DNA of 64,000 nucleotides from Planctomycetota bacterium (GCA_016709145.1 JADJEK010000012.1:1-64000); one strand, 5' to 3'; numbered from the stretch's first letter, positions 44,475 to 54,332 are shown. The notes: generated by a model from the sequence alone, not told the origin. A program made the numbers and translations.

Positions 44475-45258
44475 GTCCAGGCGCGTGCCGATGGTGCCGA
44501 GGAACGGCGTTCCATCCGCGTGGATCAAGGTGAGGTCGAGCGTCGTTCCGAACACCCACGGTCCGGCACCGAAGTTCGCGATTCCGTTCCACCGCACTCA
44601 TGTCACGTCGTTGCCGGGTGGTTCGGGCGGAACGACCTCGCAGGGCAGCGCAACGACGTCGATCGTCGTGGACTCGGTCGGCACGAACAGGCGTTGCTCG
44701 CCGCGCAGCCACGGCGATCCCGGTTCGACGCGACCGAACACGATCACGTCGATGTCAGTGCAGGCGAGGAGTGCGAACTCACGACCGCCCGGACCGTCGA
44801 CGGGCACGACGAGGTTGCCGTCGTCGTGGAGCACGAAGGTCTGCAAGTCCTTCAGTTCGGCCCCAGCGGTGTCGATGGCGCGCAAGCGCAGAGGCGTTGC
44901 GCGCTCGGCGCGCAGTGTGACTTCGCGTTTTGAGCGGCCGGCGACGGCTTCGACGAACGGCGCGAGGACCACGCCTCGAGCTTGCGCATCGATGTGGACG
45001 ACCTCTGTGGACGCCACGCGCACGAACGAGAACGCCCCGGCCTGATCGCTGCGCGTGTGTTCGAGAGCGAATCACCGAGTGCCGGCGCCGGCCAGGTCGA
45101 CGACCTCGGCGACCTCGCCCTCGTCCCACACCTCGAACGAGCCCAACGCTACCCCGCCCGCACCTGCGGGACGTCGGCGGCTTCGAACACTGCGCGAGAC
45201 GGAGCGTCGGAGACCGACAGCTCGCGAACCGCACATCGACGCTCCTCGTCGCGACGCT
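44475..45258 (-). pseudogene. Decayed carboxypeptidase-regulatory-like repeat protein gene
   Basis: Three consecutive pieces of protein-like sequence lie in one minus-strand frame, separated by two TGA codons (45072-45074 and 44598-44600): VALGSFEVWDEGEVAEVVD, then DQAGAFSFVRVASTEVVHI up to PPEPPGNDVT, then WNGIANFGAGPWVFGTTLDL. A further piece upstream (VRELSVSDAPSRAVFEAADV) is in another frame, showing a frameshift near 45150. The hallmarks (DxxGxFSFVRV; LTLIHADGTPFLGT) are those of the anchored repeat proteins in this window. The 3' end runs into the repeat at 44407-44474. Confidence 0.75.
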
Positions 45259-45271
45259 GCGATCGCCCGCC

Positions 45272-46588
45272 TCACTCGATCGCCGGCGCCGTGGCCTGTC
45301 CGCCGGTGACGAACGTCACGTCGAACGTCGCGAACGAACCGTTGTTCGCGACGTCGGTGCGGTTGTTCTTGGCGACGCAGTCGGTCAGCACGGTGCCGTT
45401 CGCGTTGTTCTCGATGCCCTCGGCGCCGTTGCCGACGGCCACGCACCCTTCGAGCACCATGGTGTTCGAGGGTTCGATGTCGAACCCATCGATCAGCCCA
45501 TTCTTCGCGACGCAGTCGGTCAACGTCGTCGCGGTCGCCGCGATCTCGAACCCATCGGTCGCGGACGCGAGCGCGACGCACTCGTCGAGTTCGTGACCGG
45601 CTCCCTCGATGTTGAACGCGCCGAATGTTCCGCCGCCGCAGCGCACGGCCGTGTTGCCGCGGAAGACGCAGTTGCTCGAGTTCGCGCTCGCTAGGAACCC
45701 TGCGCCGTACGCGTCCTTGACCACGTTGTCCTCGACGAGGACGCCATCGCTGTTGCCGACCCCGATCGCTTCGGCCGTGGTGAACAGCCGCGCCACCTTG
45801 TTCTTCCGCACCGTCCCCCCGTCGATGAACGGCGCGAGACCGAAACCGCAGGCGCGAATGTCGTTGTTCTCGATCAGCGCACCAGGAGAAGAAACGTCGA
45901 TCGCACCCTCCAAGGCTTCGAACTTGCACTTGCGGATCACGATGTTCGGACCGTTGCCACTCGCGTCGACTCCAGAGCCGTCGAACGTCGTGAACACGCA
46001 CTGCTCGATGATGACGTCGGCGGTCGCGTCGACTTCGATGCCGTTCGCGCCGAGACGTTCGAAGCGGCAGTTCGCGATGCGCGTCCCGACGGCACCATCG
46101 ACGGCGACACCGGGCCTCGTTCCGACGAACGAGCAGTTCTTGACGGTCGAGTCCGGTCCCGTGAGGAATGCTCCGGCGCCTTCGGTGTGCTCGAGCTTGC
46201 ACTTCTCGATCCTCGTTCGCGCACCGGTCGAACGAATCCCATCACCCTCGTTCCCCGAGATGTCCTGCGCATGGCGCACGATGAAGCCGCGGATCGAGAC
46301 GTCGTCGGCGTCGATGACGATCCCAGCGCCCAGCGGAGTGCCGTCCTCGAGCCGCGCGTCGAGAACGACCTTGCCCTGTCCCTTCAGGAGCAGGCCGGTC
46401 TTCGCCGCGCCGATGTCGACGACGCCGAAGTACGTGCCCGCCTTCACGAGCACAGTGTCGCCCGCGACCGCGGCGTCGACGCCGGCTTGGATCGACGTGA
46501 TCGCGCCGTTCTTCGACACGGTAATGGTCGCGGCGGTGGACGAGGTCGCGACGGCTGCGCACAGCGTGAGAGCGAGGACGAAGCGCAT
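45272..46588 (-). CDS. Exported parallel beta-helix protein, 438 aa
   Basis: ATG 46588 opens a signal peptide (FVLALTLCAAVATSSTA). Residues ~25-60 are the usual capping segment of DUF1565/pectate-lyase-like proteins (ITSIQAGVDAAVAGDTVLVKAGTYFGVVDI). The rest is about 16 short beta-helix rungs rich in N/C/V, for example IVIRKCKFEALEGAIDV and VLEGCVAVGNGAEGIENN. Family members bind or cleave polysaccharides, but no catalytic residues can be assigned. The C-terminus ends shortly after the last rung, without the shared C-terminal module. Confidence 0.85.
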   Translation of the reverse strand: MRFVLALTLCAAVATSSTAATITVSKNGAITSIQAGVDAAVAGDTVLVKAGTYFGVVDIGAAKTGLLLKGQGKVVLDARLEDGTPLGAGIVIDADDVSIRGFIVRHAQDISGNEGDGIRSTGARTRIEKCKLEHTEGAGAFLTGPDSTVKNCSFVGTRPGVAVDGAVGTRIANCRFERLGANGIEVDATADVIIEQCVFTTFDGSGVDASGNGPNIVIRKCKFEALEGAIDVSSPGALIENNDIRACGFGLAPFIDGGTVRKNKVARLFTTAEAIGVGNSDGVLVEDNVVKDAYGAGFLASANSSNCVFRGNTAVRCGGGTFGAFNIEGAGHELDECVALASATDGFEIAATATTLTDCVAKNGLIDGFDIEPSNTMVLEGCVAVGNGAEGIENNANGTVLTDCVAKNNRTDVANNGSFATFDVTFVTGGQATAPAIE

Positions 46589-46666
46589 GGTGGATCCGAG
46601 GGTGATCGCCCCGGAACTCGGGGCGCCGGCAAGGACCACGCGGAATACGCCGTTTCGGCGACATGA

Positions 46667-46712
46667 AAAATCGACGCGGGGCCACTCGCCCTGAAGGCGG
46701 TGGCCCCGCGTC
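46667..46712 (-). terminator. Strong intrinsic terminator
   Basis: A 13-bp perfect stem (46673-46685 with 46700-46712), extended by CGCC/GGCG inside the loop, is followed on the minus strand by GATTTTTC. It lies 40 bp after the stop of the minus-strand gene 46752-48146 and is the clearest Rho-independent terminator in the window. Confidence 0.88.
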
Positions 46713-46751
46713 TGCCGCTCTCCGATCGGGATCGCGCCGCGCGCGCCGAGC

Positions 46752-48146
46752 TCACCCCATCGTGATTTGGAGTCCGTTCGTCAGCGAGGCGCCTTGGATC
46801 GCGGCGGGGTCCGCGAATGCGCCCTGCAGTCGGAACGTGAAGCCGACGAGAGCGGGATCCGAGAGCAGGACCGGAAACGCGACCGAGCCAGCGCCCGCCG
46901 CGCCAGCGGTTCCACCCATCGTCAGTGGCACGCTCAGCACGATGGGGAACGTCAGCAGAGTGCCGCCGGCCAGCGGGAGCGACGCCGGATTCAAGCCGAC
47001 GAACAGCAGTCCCGACGCGCCGCCGACGACTTGTCCGACGCCGATCGTGAAGACGTCGCCGACATTCGGGCAACCCGTCGCGGTCAGGCTGGGCTTGATC
47101 CCGCCCGTACCGGCCAGTCCATCGCCGTAGACGCCGGCGAAGCCGAGGCACTGCGGACCGTTGAGATCGATTTCGTACATCGATTCACTCGGTGACGAAC
47201 CGCTCGAACCGGAGCTGACGACGAAGTCGGTCACGAACTCGGCACCTTCGGTGATCGATCCGAACGGGATCGAGCGCATCGTGTTCGTCCAGTCGTCGAG
47301 CATCAGGACCGTGCCGGTTTGCGGCGCGAAGTACGCACCGTCGATGTCGCTCACCGCCGCGTTCGCCCACGGCGTGACCGCCAGCGTGAACGGGGCGACC
47401 GTGACCAGATTGTGCGACGCGTACGGAGTCGTCAGCAGCAGCGATCCACCGGGCATTTGATCGATGTTCATGACGACCGAGCCGAACCCACCGCAAGGTG
47501 CGCAAACGATCGGTCCCGCGACCTGCGAACCATCGGGCGTCAGCGGAATGCGGAACACGGTGCTGGTGAACGGTTGGCAGTCCTGCGGCGACCACCACTC
47601 GGAGTTCGTGCCGATCAGCGAGTTCGTCGGCGCGTGATAGACGAGGTGCTCCGCGCGATACATCAGCGGCGACGCGCCCGTCGCGTCGAGCAACGGATGG
47701 ACGACGTTGTTCGCATCGAGGTACTCGATGGCGTCCACCGACCACGAGTTCGCGTTGCGCTGGAAATAGACTCGGCCATCGCCGATCGGACACAACGCGC
47801 GCAACGGAACGTTTTCGAAGCCGGGGATCGAGACGCGCGTGCCGTTCGAGTTCAGCGCCCACAGACGCGTGAAGAACGTCCCGTCCGGCGGGAACGACGT
47901 CGACATCAACACCTGCGAACGCGCCGGGTCGTACGCGACCGAGCCGGCCCAGCCGGTGTGATTGAATCCGGATGCGAGAACGTCTCCGTGGCCCGTTGCG
48001 GGATCCAGGCGGTACAGCACCTGGGTCTGCGTCCCCGGCTCCACCGTGCGGATCAGCAACTCACCGTCCTTCCAAGGTCCAAGTTGCGCGAACGCGGACG
48101 ACGCCAACGTGAACACGACGACGGAAGCTACGAAGCGGACGGACAC
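46752..48146 (-). CDS. Exported protein with shared C-terminal module, 464 aa
   Basis: GTG 48146 has GGAG 8 bases upstream and opens a signal peptide (FVASVVVFTLASSAFAQ). A GTG 21 bases earlier is possible. Residues ~25-335 are beta-rich with repeated Ser/Gly-Trp motifs, perhaps a propeller, and four cysteines in CQPF and CAPCGG. The last ~120 residues, from GLAGTGGIKPSLTATGCP, are the C-terminal module shared with proteins at 22466, 32579 and 48352. Terminated by the hairpin at 46667. Function unknown. Confidence 0.8.
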   Translation of the reverse strand: MSVRFVASVVVFTLASSAFAQLGPWKDGELLIRTVEPGTQTQVLYRLDPATGHGDVLASGFNHTGWAGSVAYDPARSQVLMSTSFPPDGTFFTRLWALNSNGTRVSIPGFENVPLRALCPIGDGRVYFQRNANSWSVDAIEYLDANNVVHPLLDATGASPLMYRAEHLVYHAPTNSLIGTNSEWWSPQDCQPFTSTVFRIPLTPDGSQVAGPIVCAPCGGFGSVVMNIDQMPGGSLLLTTPYASHNLVTVAPFTLAVTPWANAAVSDIDGAYFAPQTGTVLMLDDWTNTMRSIPFGSITEGAEFVTDFVVSSGSSGSSPSESMYEIDLNGPQCLGFAGVYGDGLAGTGGIKPSLTATGCPNVGDVFTIGVGQVVGGASGLLFVGLNPASLPLAGGTLLTFPIVLSVPLTMGGTAGAAGAGSVAFPVLLSDPALVGFTFRLQGAFADPAAIQGASLTNGLQITMG

Positions 48147-48351
48147 GAGCGATCTCCGACAGGACACCGGAAGGCAAGTCGAGCCTGAATCCGGAGGGGT
48201 TCGCGGGCGTCACGCGGAATCGGGGAACCGACGGCCGCAACGTGGCGAAGGTCGGTGGACTCGTCACGCCGAGTCGAAATCCCGGACTACGCTGTTCGCG
48301 CTCTCGCATACCCTGGCGCGCCGCAACACCCCGCCACGAGATCGGACTCGC

Positions 48352-50157
48352 ATGCACCCGTGCCTTCGCGCCGCCGTCGTCTCCGTCCTTTCCCTCGTCG
48401 CTGGCCCCGCCCACGCACAGTGGTCGACCGATGCGGCGACGAACACCGTGATCGCGAGCGGCGTCGGCGAGCAGGTCCTGCCGAAGGTCGCAACGACCGC
48501 GGACGGCTCGACGTACGTCGGTTGGTTCGACAACGGGCCGGGCTCGTACACGGTGCGGTTGTCGCGGCTCGACGCCGCGGGCAACGCGGTGTGGGGACCA
48601 AGCGGCATCCTGATCAGCGCGAATCCGCAGTCGACGTCGCTCGTCGATTGGGACTTGATCGCCGACTCGAGCGGTCACTGCGTACTGACGTTCACCGACA
48701 CGCGCAGCGGCGGTGACCTCGACGTGTTCGCGTATCGCGTCGATGCCGACGGCAATCAGCTCTGGGGCAGCAACGGGGTGCAGCTCTCGAACAACGCCGA
48801 CTACGAGCCGTCGCCGCGCGTCACCGAGACCACGACCGGCGACTTCGTGTTCGTGTGGGCCAGACTTCCGAACAGCGGCGACGGCCGCATCCACATGCAA
48901 CGCCTCGACCCCGCGGGAGCGGTCCAGCTCGCGGCCGGCGGCCAGCAGATCATCGGTGCGGCCGGCGAGTCGCCGGCGTTCTGCGACGTGATCGCGAGCG
49001 ATGGCGGTGACGTGATCATCTCGTGGATCCGCAGTATCAAGACGTTCGCGAGTCCGCGCCATCTGCGCGCGCGGCGATTCACGTCGGCTGGTACGTCGCC
49101 GTGGGCCGCGCACGTGAACGTGTTCGACGCGCTGTCGTTGCCGATCGGCTACGACCCGATCCTGAAACCCGACGGCCAAGGCGGCGCGATGCTGTGCTGG
49201 CACCGCAGCGAACTCAGCGGCATCTACAACTCGTTCGTCCAGCGCGTGTCGTCGAGCGGCGCCGAAGTGTTCCCGCACAACGGCGTCGCCGTCGCGACGT
49301 CGACGGCGTCGAACCACCTCGATCCGGCGCTCGCGTACGACGAGGCCAGCGGCGACAGCTTCGTGTTCTGGAACGAGCGCAACTCCGCGCAATCGCAATG
49401 GGGCATCCACGGTCAGCGCATCGACGCGACCGGCACGCGGCAATGGGGAGCGAACGGCATCGCGTTCGCACCTCTGAATACGACGTACAAGTTCCTACCG
49501 CGCGCCGTGCCCTACGCGGACGGCGCGATCGTCGCGTACGGCGACGAGCCCGGCGGCCTGTTCGGCAAGGACCGCGCGTTGGCGTTCCGCGTCGATCAAG
49601 CCGGTGCGTTGATCGGATCGGCCACGCCGATCGTCATCGCATCGACGCTGTCGACGAAGTCGCGACTGCCGACGGTCATCGACTGCGTCGGCAACGTGCG
49701 CGCCGTGTGGGAGGACGACCGCACCGGCACGCCGGATCTTTACGCGCAGGCGTTCAATCCCGACCTCACGCTCGGTGCGTCGCCGTCGCCGTGGACGAAC
49801 CTCGGCAACGCGCTCGCGGGAACGCCTGGCCTGCCGTCGCTCACCGCCGACGGCAATCTGCGCGCGGGCACTCCGGTCACGCTGCACCTCGCGAACATGG
49901 CGCAGAACTCGAACTTCGCGCTGATCATCGGCGCGTTCCAGGCGAACCTGCCGCTGCTCGGCGGCGTGCTGGTGCCGTCGCCGAACCTCGTGGTCGCCGG
50001 GCTGCCGACGGGACCGACCGGCGCGCTCGATCTCACGGGCACGTGGCCGGTCGGAGTGCCGAACGGCGCGAGCTTGTACTTCCAGGTGTGGATCGTCGAC
50101 GCGGGCGGAGTGGCCGGCGCCGCCGCGACGAACGGACTGCGCGCGACCGTTCCGTGA
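48352..50157 (+). CDS. Exported propeller-like protein with shared C-terminal module, 601 aa
   Basis: ATG 48352 opens a signal peptide ending GPAHAQ. Residues ~25-475 contain about seven repeats with the pattern LDAAGNAVWGPSGILIS / VDADGNQLWGSNGVQLS / IDATGTRQWGANGIAF (DxxGxxxWGxxGI). This is a recognisable beta-propeller-like repeat of planctomycete and myxobacterial exported proteins. The C-terminal ~120 residues (PGLPSLTADGNLRAGTPVTL onward, ending NGLRATVP) are a divergent copy of the shared C-terminal module without its cysteine. It is divergent from the gene 46752-48146 across a 205-bp gap. Function unknown. Confidence 0.8.
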   Translation: MHPCLRAAVVSVLSLVAGPAHAQWSTDAATNTVIASGVGEQVLPKVATTADGSTYVGWFDNGPGSYTVRLSRLDAAGNAVWGPSGILISANPQSTSLVDWDLIADSSGHCVLTFTDTRSGGDLDVFAYRVDADGNQLWGSNGVQLSNNADYEPSPRVTETTTGDFVFVWARLPNSGDGRIHMQRLDPAGAVQLAAGGQQIIGAAGESPAFCDVIASDGGDVIISWIRSIKTFASPRHLRARRFTSAGTSPWAAHVNVFDALSLPIGYDPILKPDGQGGAMLCWHRSELSGIYNSFVQRVSSSGAEVFPHNGVAVATSTASNHLDPALAYDEASGDSFVFWNERNSAQSQWGIHGQRIDATGTRQWGANGIAFAPLNTTYKFLPRAVPYADGAIVAYGDEPGGLFGKDRALAFRVDQAGALIGSATPIVIASTLSTKSRLPTVIDCVGNVRAVWEDDRTGTPDLYAQAFNPDLTLGASPSPWTNLGNALAGTPGLPSLTADGNLRAGTPVTLHLANMAQNSNFALIIGAFQANLPLLGGVLVPSPNLVVAGLPTGPTGALDLTGTWPVGVPNGASLYFQVWIVDAGGVAGAAATNGLRATVP

Positions 50158-50217
50158 GCGAGCGAAGGGAACGTGGATCAAGCCGATGGATTCACGTTCA
50201 CAGCCTCCGACGGAGCC

Positions 50218-51354
50218 TCAAGGCGCGAACGGAACGAATCGCTCGCCGTCGTAGCGGTACGGGCCGTGTTCTTCCGTGCCCACCCACAGCACGCCGCGAC
50301 GATCCTGCGCGATCGAGAGCGTCATGATCGGCTTCGCGTCGTGCGTGATCGCGAAGCGCGTCAGCTCTTTGCCGTCGTAGCGCCACACCCCGGCGCCGTA
50401 CGTCGCGGTCCAGACGTGGCCGTGTGCATCCTTCACGCCCGAATGGAACAGAGCCGCACCGCTCTCGAGTAGGTCGTTCGGATCGCCCGCGCCTGGCTCT
50501 TGGACGAAGCGGATCGGCGCTCCACCGTTCGCGATGGACTCGCTCGCGACGACCGCGAAGCGATTGCGGAAGTTGCTGAACCAGAACTTGCCGTCGTCGT
50601 CTTCGACGATGCCACGGACACCGAAGCTCTGCTCGCCGGTCAGCATCGTGCGGTACTCGAGTTCGTCTTCGGAGATCCATGTGAACGATGCGCCGTCGAA
50701 GCGACATGCGCCGAGGCTCGACGTACCGAACCACACGTTGCCGGAGCGGTCCTTGAAGATGGTGTAGACGTCGTACGGACTGAACTTCGCATTGGGGAAT
50801 CGCGAGCGTGGGTACTTCGCGAGGACGGCATCACCGGCTGCCGTCGAAGGGAACACGAGGCGATGGACCGTTTCGCCGTCGGTGCGAAAGACGACTCCGG
50901 TGTCTTGAGCGCCCGCGAACCACAGATCGGTCGGCACGAGCTTCCACTCGGAGAGCGGCGACGTCGACTCCGGCATCGTCAACGAGCGAAGCGCTCGACC
51001 GTCGAACCGAGTGATGCTCGTGCCGGAGCCGAAGTAGAGCTGGCCGGCGTCGTCCTCTTGGATCGAACGCACGTCGTCGCTGGCGAGTCCGTGTTCGGTC
51101 GTGAATCGAACGAACGACTCGCCGTCCCAGCAAGTGGCGCCTTCGCCGCGGCTTCCGAACCAATGGTGTCCGCGACGATCCTCGAACACGCACCACACCG
51201 ACGACGGAGTGCCGGCGACCGGCTCGCCGACGAGCGGCAAGGCGTCGTCGTTCCGCGTCTCGTCGCCGACCGGCGATGCGGTCTGCGCGCAAGCGGACCA
51301 CGGGAGCAGCAGCGCGACGAAGCACGAGCGCGCGACAGGAGCGACGGTGTGCAT
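50218..51354 (-). CDS. Exported two-component-propeller-like (Reg_prop) protein, 378 aa
   Basis: ATG 51354 opens a signal peptide (SCFVALLLPWSACAQ). About eight blades of the two-component-regulator propeller type follow, each with the signature D-x-x-G-x-h-W-h-G-T/S and a phenylalanine turn: VFEDRRGHHWFGSRGEG, FKDRSGNVWFGTSSLGA, AQDRRGVLWVGTEEHGP. In other bacteria such blades form the sensor part of hybrid histidine kinases. Here no kinase domain follows and the protein ends after the last blade (ERFVPFAP). It is therefore a free-standing extracytoplasmic propeller, possibly a ligand sensor. Confidence 0.85.
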   Translation of the reverse strand: MHTVAPVARSCFVALLLPWSACAQTASPVGDETRNDDALPLVGEPVAGTPSSVWCVFEDRRGHHWFGSRGEGATCWDGESFVRFTTEHGLASDDVRSIQEDDAGQLYFGSGTSITRFDGRALRSLTMPESTSPLSEWKLVPTDLWFAGAQDTGVVFRTDGETVHRLVFPSTAAGDAVLAKYPRSRFPNAKFSPYDVYTIFKDRSGNVWFGTSSLGACRFDGASFTWISEDELEYRTMLTGEQSFGVRGIVEDDDGKFWFSNFRNRFAVVASESIANGGAPIRFVQEPGAGDPNDLLESGAALFHSGVKDAHGHVWTATYGAGVWRYDGKELTRFAITHDAKPIMTLSIAQDRRGVLWVGTEEHGPYRYDGERFVPFAP

Positions 51355-51636
51355 GAAGATTCCAGTGCGAGTCGGAACGACGAGAGAGGGTCCGAAGGAC
51401 GTCTCCGGTCGGACCCTCCGGCCGAAGACTCCGGCATGTTCACGCACGAAGTGCCGCCGCACGCGGATCGGGTGACGCTCTCGCGGGATCGCGGTGCGAG
51501 TCGGTCGGGGAACTGGCGGTGAACGGCGATCCGCAACGGGGGAACGGTCCCACGATCTGAAGCGAGAGCCTGGACGCGGGTACCGCTTGCGATCGTAACC
51601 AACTCGTACACAGTCGTTTCCATCAAGACAGTCCAC
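51355..51636. other. Intergenic stretch, no gene recognised
   Basis: About 280 bp between the divergently placed Reg_prop gene and the Fic operator cluster. Reading frames are short and not protein-like. It presumably holds the promoter of the Reg_prop gene; no clear boxes are visible. Confidence 0.4.
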
Positions 51637-51721
51637 ATTCACCGCATGACGCGCGGTGAATGAGCTCGCAGCATGCGGCGAATGACGGCACAATCACCGC
51701 ATACTGTGCGGCGATTGTGCC
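51637..51721 (+). promoter_or_regulatory. Palindromic operator cluster upstream of the fic gene
   Basis: Two palindromes precede the Fic gene: ATTCACCGC-n7-GCGGTGAAT (51637-51661) and a 35-base imperfect one centred at 51704 (GGCACAATC ... GATTGTGCC). Together with a half-site at about 51676 they give five copies of a half-site GCGGYGAWT. A possible -10 box CATACT lies inside the second palindrome. The gene's own C-terminal winged helix is the obvious candidate to bind it. Confidence 0.6.
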
Positions 51722-51733
51722 GAGGTTCGACGC

Positions 51734-52879
51734 ATGACATTCATCCACGAACTGTCCGACTGGCCGGATCTGAACTGGGACTCCGCGGCCCTCGCGGTGC
51801 CCTTGGCGTCCACACGTCACGAGCAAGGACTGTTGATCGGGCGCATGAGCGCGTTGAGCGTCGAGTTGCGGCGCGAATCCAGCCTCGTCACGCTGACCGA
51901 CGAAGTCGTTCAATCCTCTGCGATCGAAGGCGAAGTCCTGGATCGTCGCGAGGTCCGATCCTCGATCGCACGGCGAATCGGCGTCGCGGTCCCTGGGGCT
52001 GCGCGGTCCAGTCGTCATGTCGACGGAATCGTCGAGATGATGCTCGACGCCATGCAGAGCGTGGAAGCTCCGCTGTCGAAAGCGCGACTCGGCCGATGGC
52101 ATGCGGCGCTGTTCCCCACCGGACATAGTGGTATCCGCCCCATTACGGTCGGTACTTGGCGTACGACGCAAGCGGGACCCATGCACGTCGTCTCGGGGCC
52201 GATCGGTCGCGAGCGCGTCCATTTCATCGCCCCCGCGGCCGACCGACTCGAGCAGGAGATGGCCCGATTCATCGCGTGGTTCAACGACGTCAGCACGCCC
52301 GGAGTGAACGAGAGCCTCCCGAGACTCGACCCATTCTTGATCGCGGGCGTCGCGCATTTCTGGTTCGTCACGATCCATCCCTACGAGGACGGCAATGGTC
52401 GCATCGCGCGAGCCATCGCCGATCTGGCGCTCTCGCGGGCCGACGGGACCGACGACCGCTTCTACAGCATGTCCGCACGCATCGAAGGCGAGCGAGAGAC
52501 GTACTACCGTGAACTGGAAGCTGCTCAGCGCGGCGGACTCGACATCACGTCGTGGTTGCTCTGGTTCCTGGGATGCATCGGACGGGCGATCGACGCCGCG
52601 GACCAGACCTTGTCGAAGGTCCGCACTAGGGCTGCCTTACTGCAATCACCTACCGCCCCACGACTGAACGATCGCCAACGCCGCGTCCTCGCGCGCGCAT
52701 TGGAGGGGCTCGAAGGACCGCTGACGACTTCGAAGTACGCCAAGCTCGCGCGCTGCCCGCAGGATTCGGCGCTGCGTGACGTCCGCGATCTCGTGGATCG
52801 GCGCATCCTGGTCGAGAACTCGGGCGGGGGGCGCAGCACGAGTTACCGCCTCGCTCCGTCATGGGAGAGGCCAGGGTAG
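51734..52879 (+). CDS. Fic-family AMP/nucleotide transferase with DUF4172 and winged helix, 381 aa
   Basis: Residues ~1-85 match the DUF4172 domain that precedes Fic cores (ELSDWPDLNWD). The inhibitory helix motif SSAIEG (S/TxxxE[G/N]) at ~61 indicates an N-terminally autoinhibited (class II) Fic. The catalytic loop is HPYEDGNGRIAR at ~214, complete. Residues ~310-375 form a winged helix (LTTSKYAKLARCPQDSALRDVRDLVDRRILV). Fic proteins usually AMPylate hydroxyl side chains of target proteins. A palindromic operator cluster directly upstream suggests autoregulation. Not part of an obvious toxin-antitoxin pair. Confidence 0.9.
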   Translation: MTFIHELSDWPDLNWDSAALAVPLASTRHEQGLLIGRMSALSVELRRESSLVTLTDEVVQSSAIEGEVLDRREVRSSIARRIGVAVPGAARSSRHVDGIVEMMLDAMQSVEAPLSKARLGRWHAALFPTGHSGIRPITVGTWRTTQAGPMHVVSGPIGRERVHFIAPAADRLEQEMARFIAWFNDVSTPGVNESLPRLDPFLIAGVAHFWFVTIHPYEDGNGRIARAIADLALSRADGTDDRFYSMSARIEGERETYYRELEAAQRGGLDITSWLLWFLGCIGRAIDAADQTLSKVRTRAALLQSPTAPRLNDRQRRVLARALEGLEGPLTTSKYAKLARCPQDSALRDVRDLVDRRILVENSGGGRSTSYRLAPSWERPG

Positions 52880-52957
52880 GGACGAGAGTCGTTCAGCCTG
52901 TTCTCGTGACCAAGCCGTGACGTGATCGGAGCCCCACTCTTCCGTAGACAGAATGCC

Positions 52958-54289
52958 ATGAAGCACTCAATGTCTCGCATCGCCATGAAGTTCGCCGCGG
53001 TCGCGGTGTCGATGCTGCCGCTCCCAGCGCCGACGCCCCGCGGAGACACGTTCGAGCTCGGCATCTTCCAAGCCGAGCTCGTGCCGCCGACCGCGGGGTA
53101 CTTCGTTCCACCCGGCGTGCTGCGCGATTCGTTCTCGGTGAGTCCGGAATCCGTGATCGCCGCCGCGCGCCCGATGACGGCCGACGAGTTGAGGCGCTTC
53201 GTGCACGGTGACCCCGAGGCCACCGTGACGTCCGAGCACGCGCTGTTCGTCTATCCGAACGTCGGCGACTGCATGTTCCGCTGGCGCGGAGCGTTGGACT
53301 GCGCGCAGCAGAGGGTCATCGTGCGCGTCTGGAACGGCAAGACGTGGAATCCCTACCTCGAGCCGACGAACGCGACGGTGCAGCTCGCGACGTTCGTCGA
53401 TGCGAGCTCCACGGATTCCGTCTTCGTTCTCGTGCAGCAGTACAACGGGACCCGCGACCACGATCGGCTGCTCACCGAGCGCATCGAGTTCGCGCGGTAT
53501 CCGGGACGGCAGTCGCTGATCGATGCGGGCCTCGCGCACGCCGACGTCGTCGTTCACCTCGATCCAGGCCGGAGGTCGTCGAACGAACTTCCGCCGATCC
53601 TCGACTGCTTGAAGGGTTGGATGGAGCCGGAGTCGCTCCGCGTCCTGCTCGCCGATGATCCTCGGATTCGTTCGGGTCCGGCGCTGGTCTTCCTGCGGTC
53701 CGCGCAGGGCGAGCGTCCGCTCGAACTGCTCGCAGTCTTCGACGCGACTCAGCGCAAGTGGTTCGGGCCGCATGGCACGCTGGAGGAGCCGACCTTCGAC
53801 TCCGCCTCCGAGGATCCCCATGACTTGCGGTTCGCGCTCGCGCGACGCACGGCCGCGGCGGCGGAGGACCGCGAGTCGACGCTCACGTTCGATCGCGCCG
53901 GGAACCTCGGCATCGTCGAACTCGCGATCGGGCGCACCGAGCCATGCGCGTTGTTCGTGCCCTCGATCACGCGTTCCGGTCGCGATGGCGGCGATCCCCT
54001 CTTTCGATTCGAAGTCCGGCGCGACGACGACGTCGTCATCCTGGAACCCGAAGGACGCTTCGGCGCCGACTCGCTGCGTCGTCGTGGGCTCGCGACCTGC
54101 GCGGAGCTCGGCTTCGACTACGGGTTCGTGCTCTGCGGGACCGGCGTCGTGAAGCTCGTGATCCGGCCGCACGCGATCCCGTTCGACGCCGAGGTTCGGG
54201 CAGTCGTCACGCCGCTGGCCGGCCGCTTCGAGCGGCCCAAGGACGCGGCGACGGAGACGACGCCGTATGTGCCGGTGAACCTCGAGTGA
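52958..54289 (+). CDS. Exported protein of unknown function, 443 aa
   Basis: A signal peptide (IAMKFAAVAVSMLPLPAPTP, after MKHSMSR) precedes a protein of mixed composition with motifs such as ELGIFQAELVPPTAGYFVPP and NELPPILDCLKGWMEP that I cannot place in a family. Four scattered cysteines are present. The gene follows the Fic gene on the same strand after 78 bp and converges with the gene at 54333. Function unknown. Confidence 0.7.
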   Translation: MKHSMSRIAMKFAAVAVSMLPLPAPTPRGDTFELGIFQAELVPPTAGYFVPPGVLRDSFSVSPESVIAAARPMTADELRRFVHGDPEATVTSEHALFVYPNVGDCMFRWRGALDCAQQRVIVRVWNGKTWNPYLEPTNATVQLATFVDASSTDSVFVLVQQYNGTRDHDRLLTERIEFARYPGRQSLIDAGLAHADVVVHLDPGRRSSNELPPILDCLKGWMEPESLRVLLADDPRIRSGPALVFLRSAQGERPLELLAVFDATQRKWFGPHGTLEEPTFDSASEDPHDLRFALARRTAAAAEDRESTLTFDRAGNLGIVELAIGRTEPCALFVPSITRSGRDGGDPLFRFEVRRDDDVVILEPEGRFGADSLRRRGLATCAELGFDYGFVLCGTGVVKLVIRPHAIPFDAEVRAVVTPLAGRFERPKDAATETTPYVPVNLE

Positions 54290-54332
54290 GCGCGCCGCAG
54301 GACGACGTCTTCGACCGACGAAACCGCGCCGA

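Noticed and set aside
44598..45074. In-frame TGA codons as selenocysteine sites
   Set aside because: There is no conserved Cys/Sec enzyme family, no adjacent SECIS-like hairpin, and a further frameshift is present, so decay is simpler.
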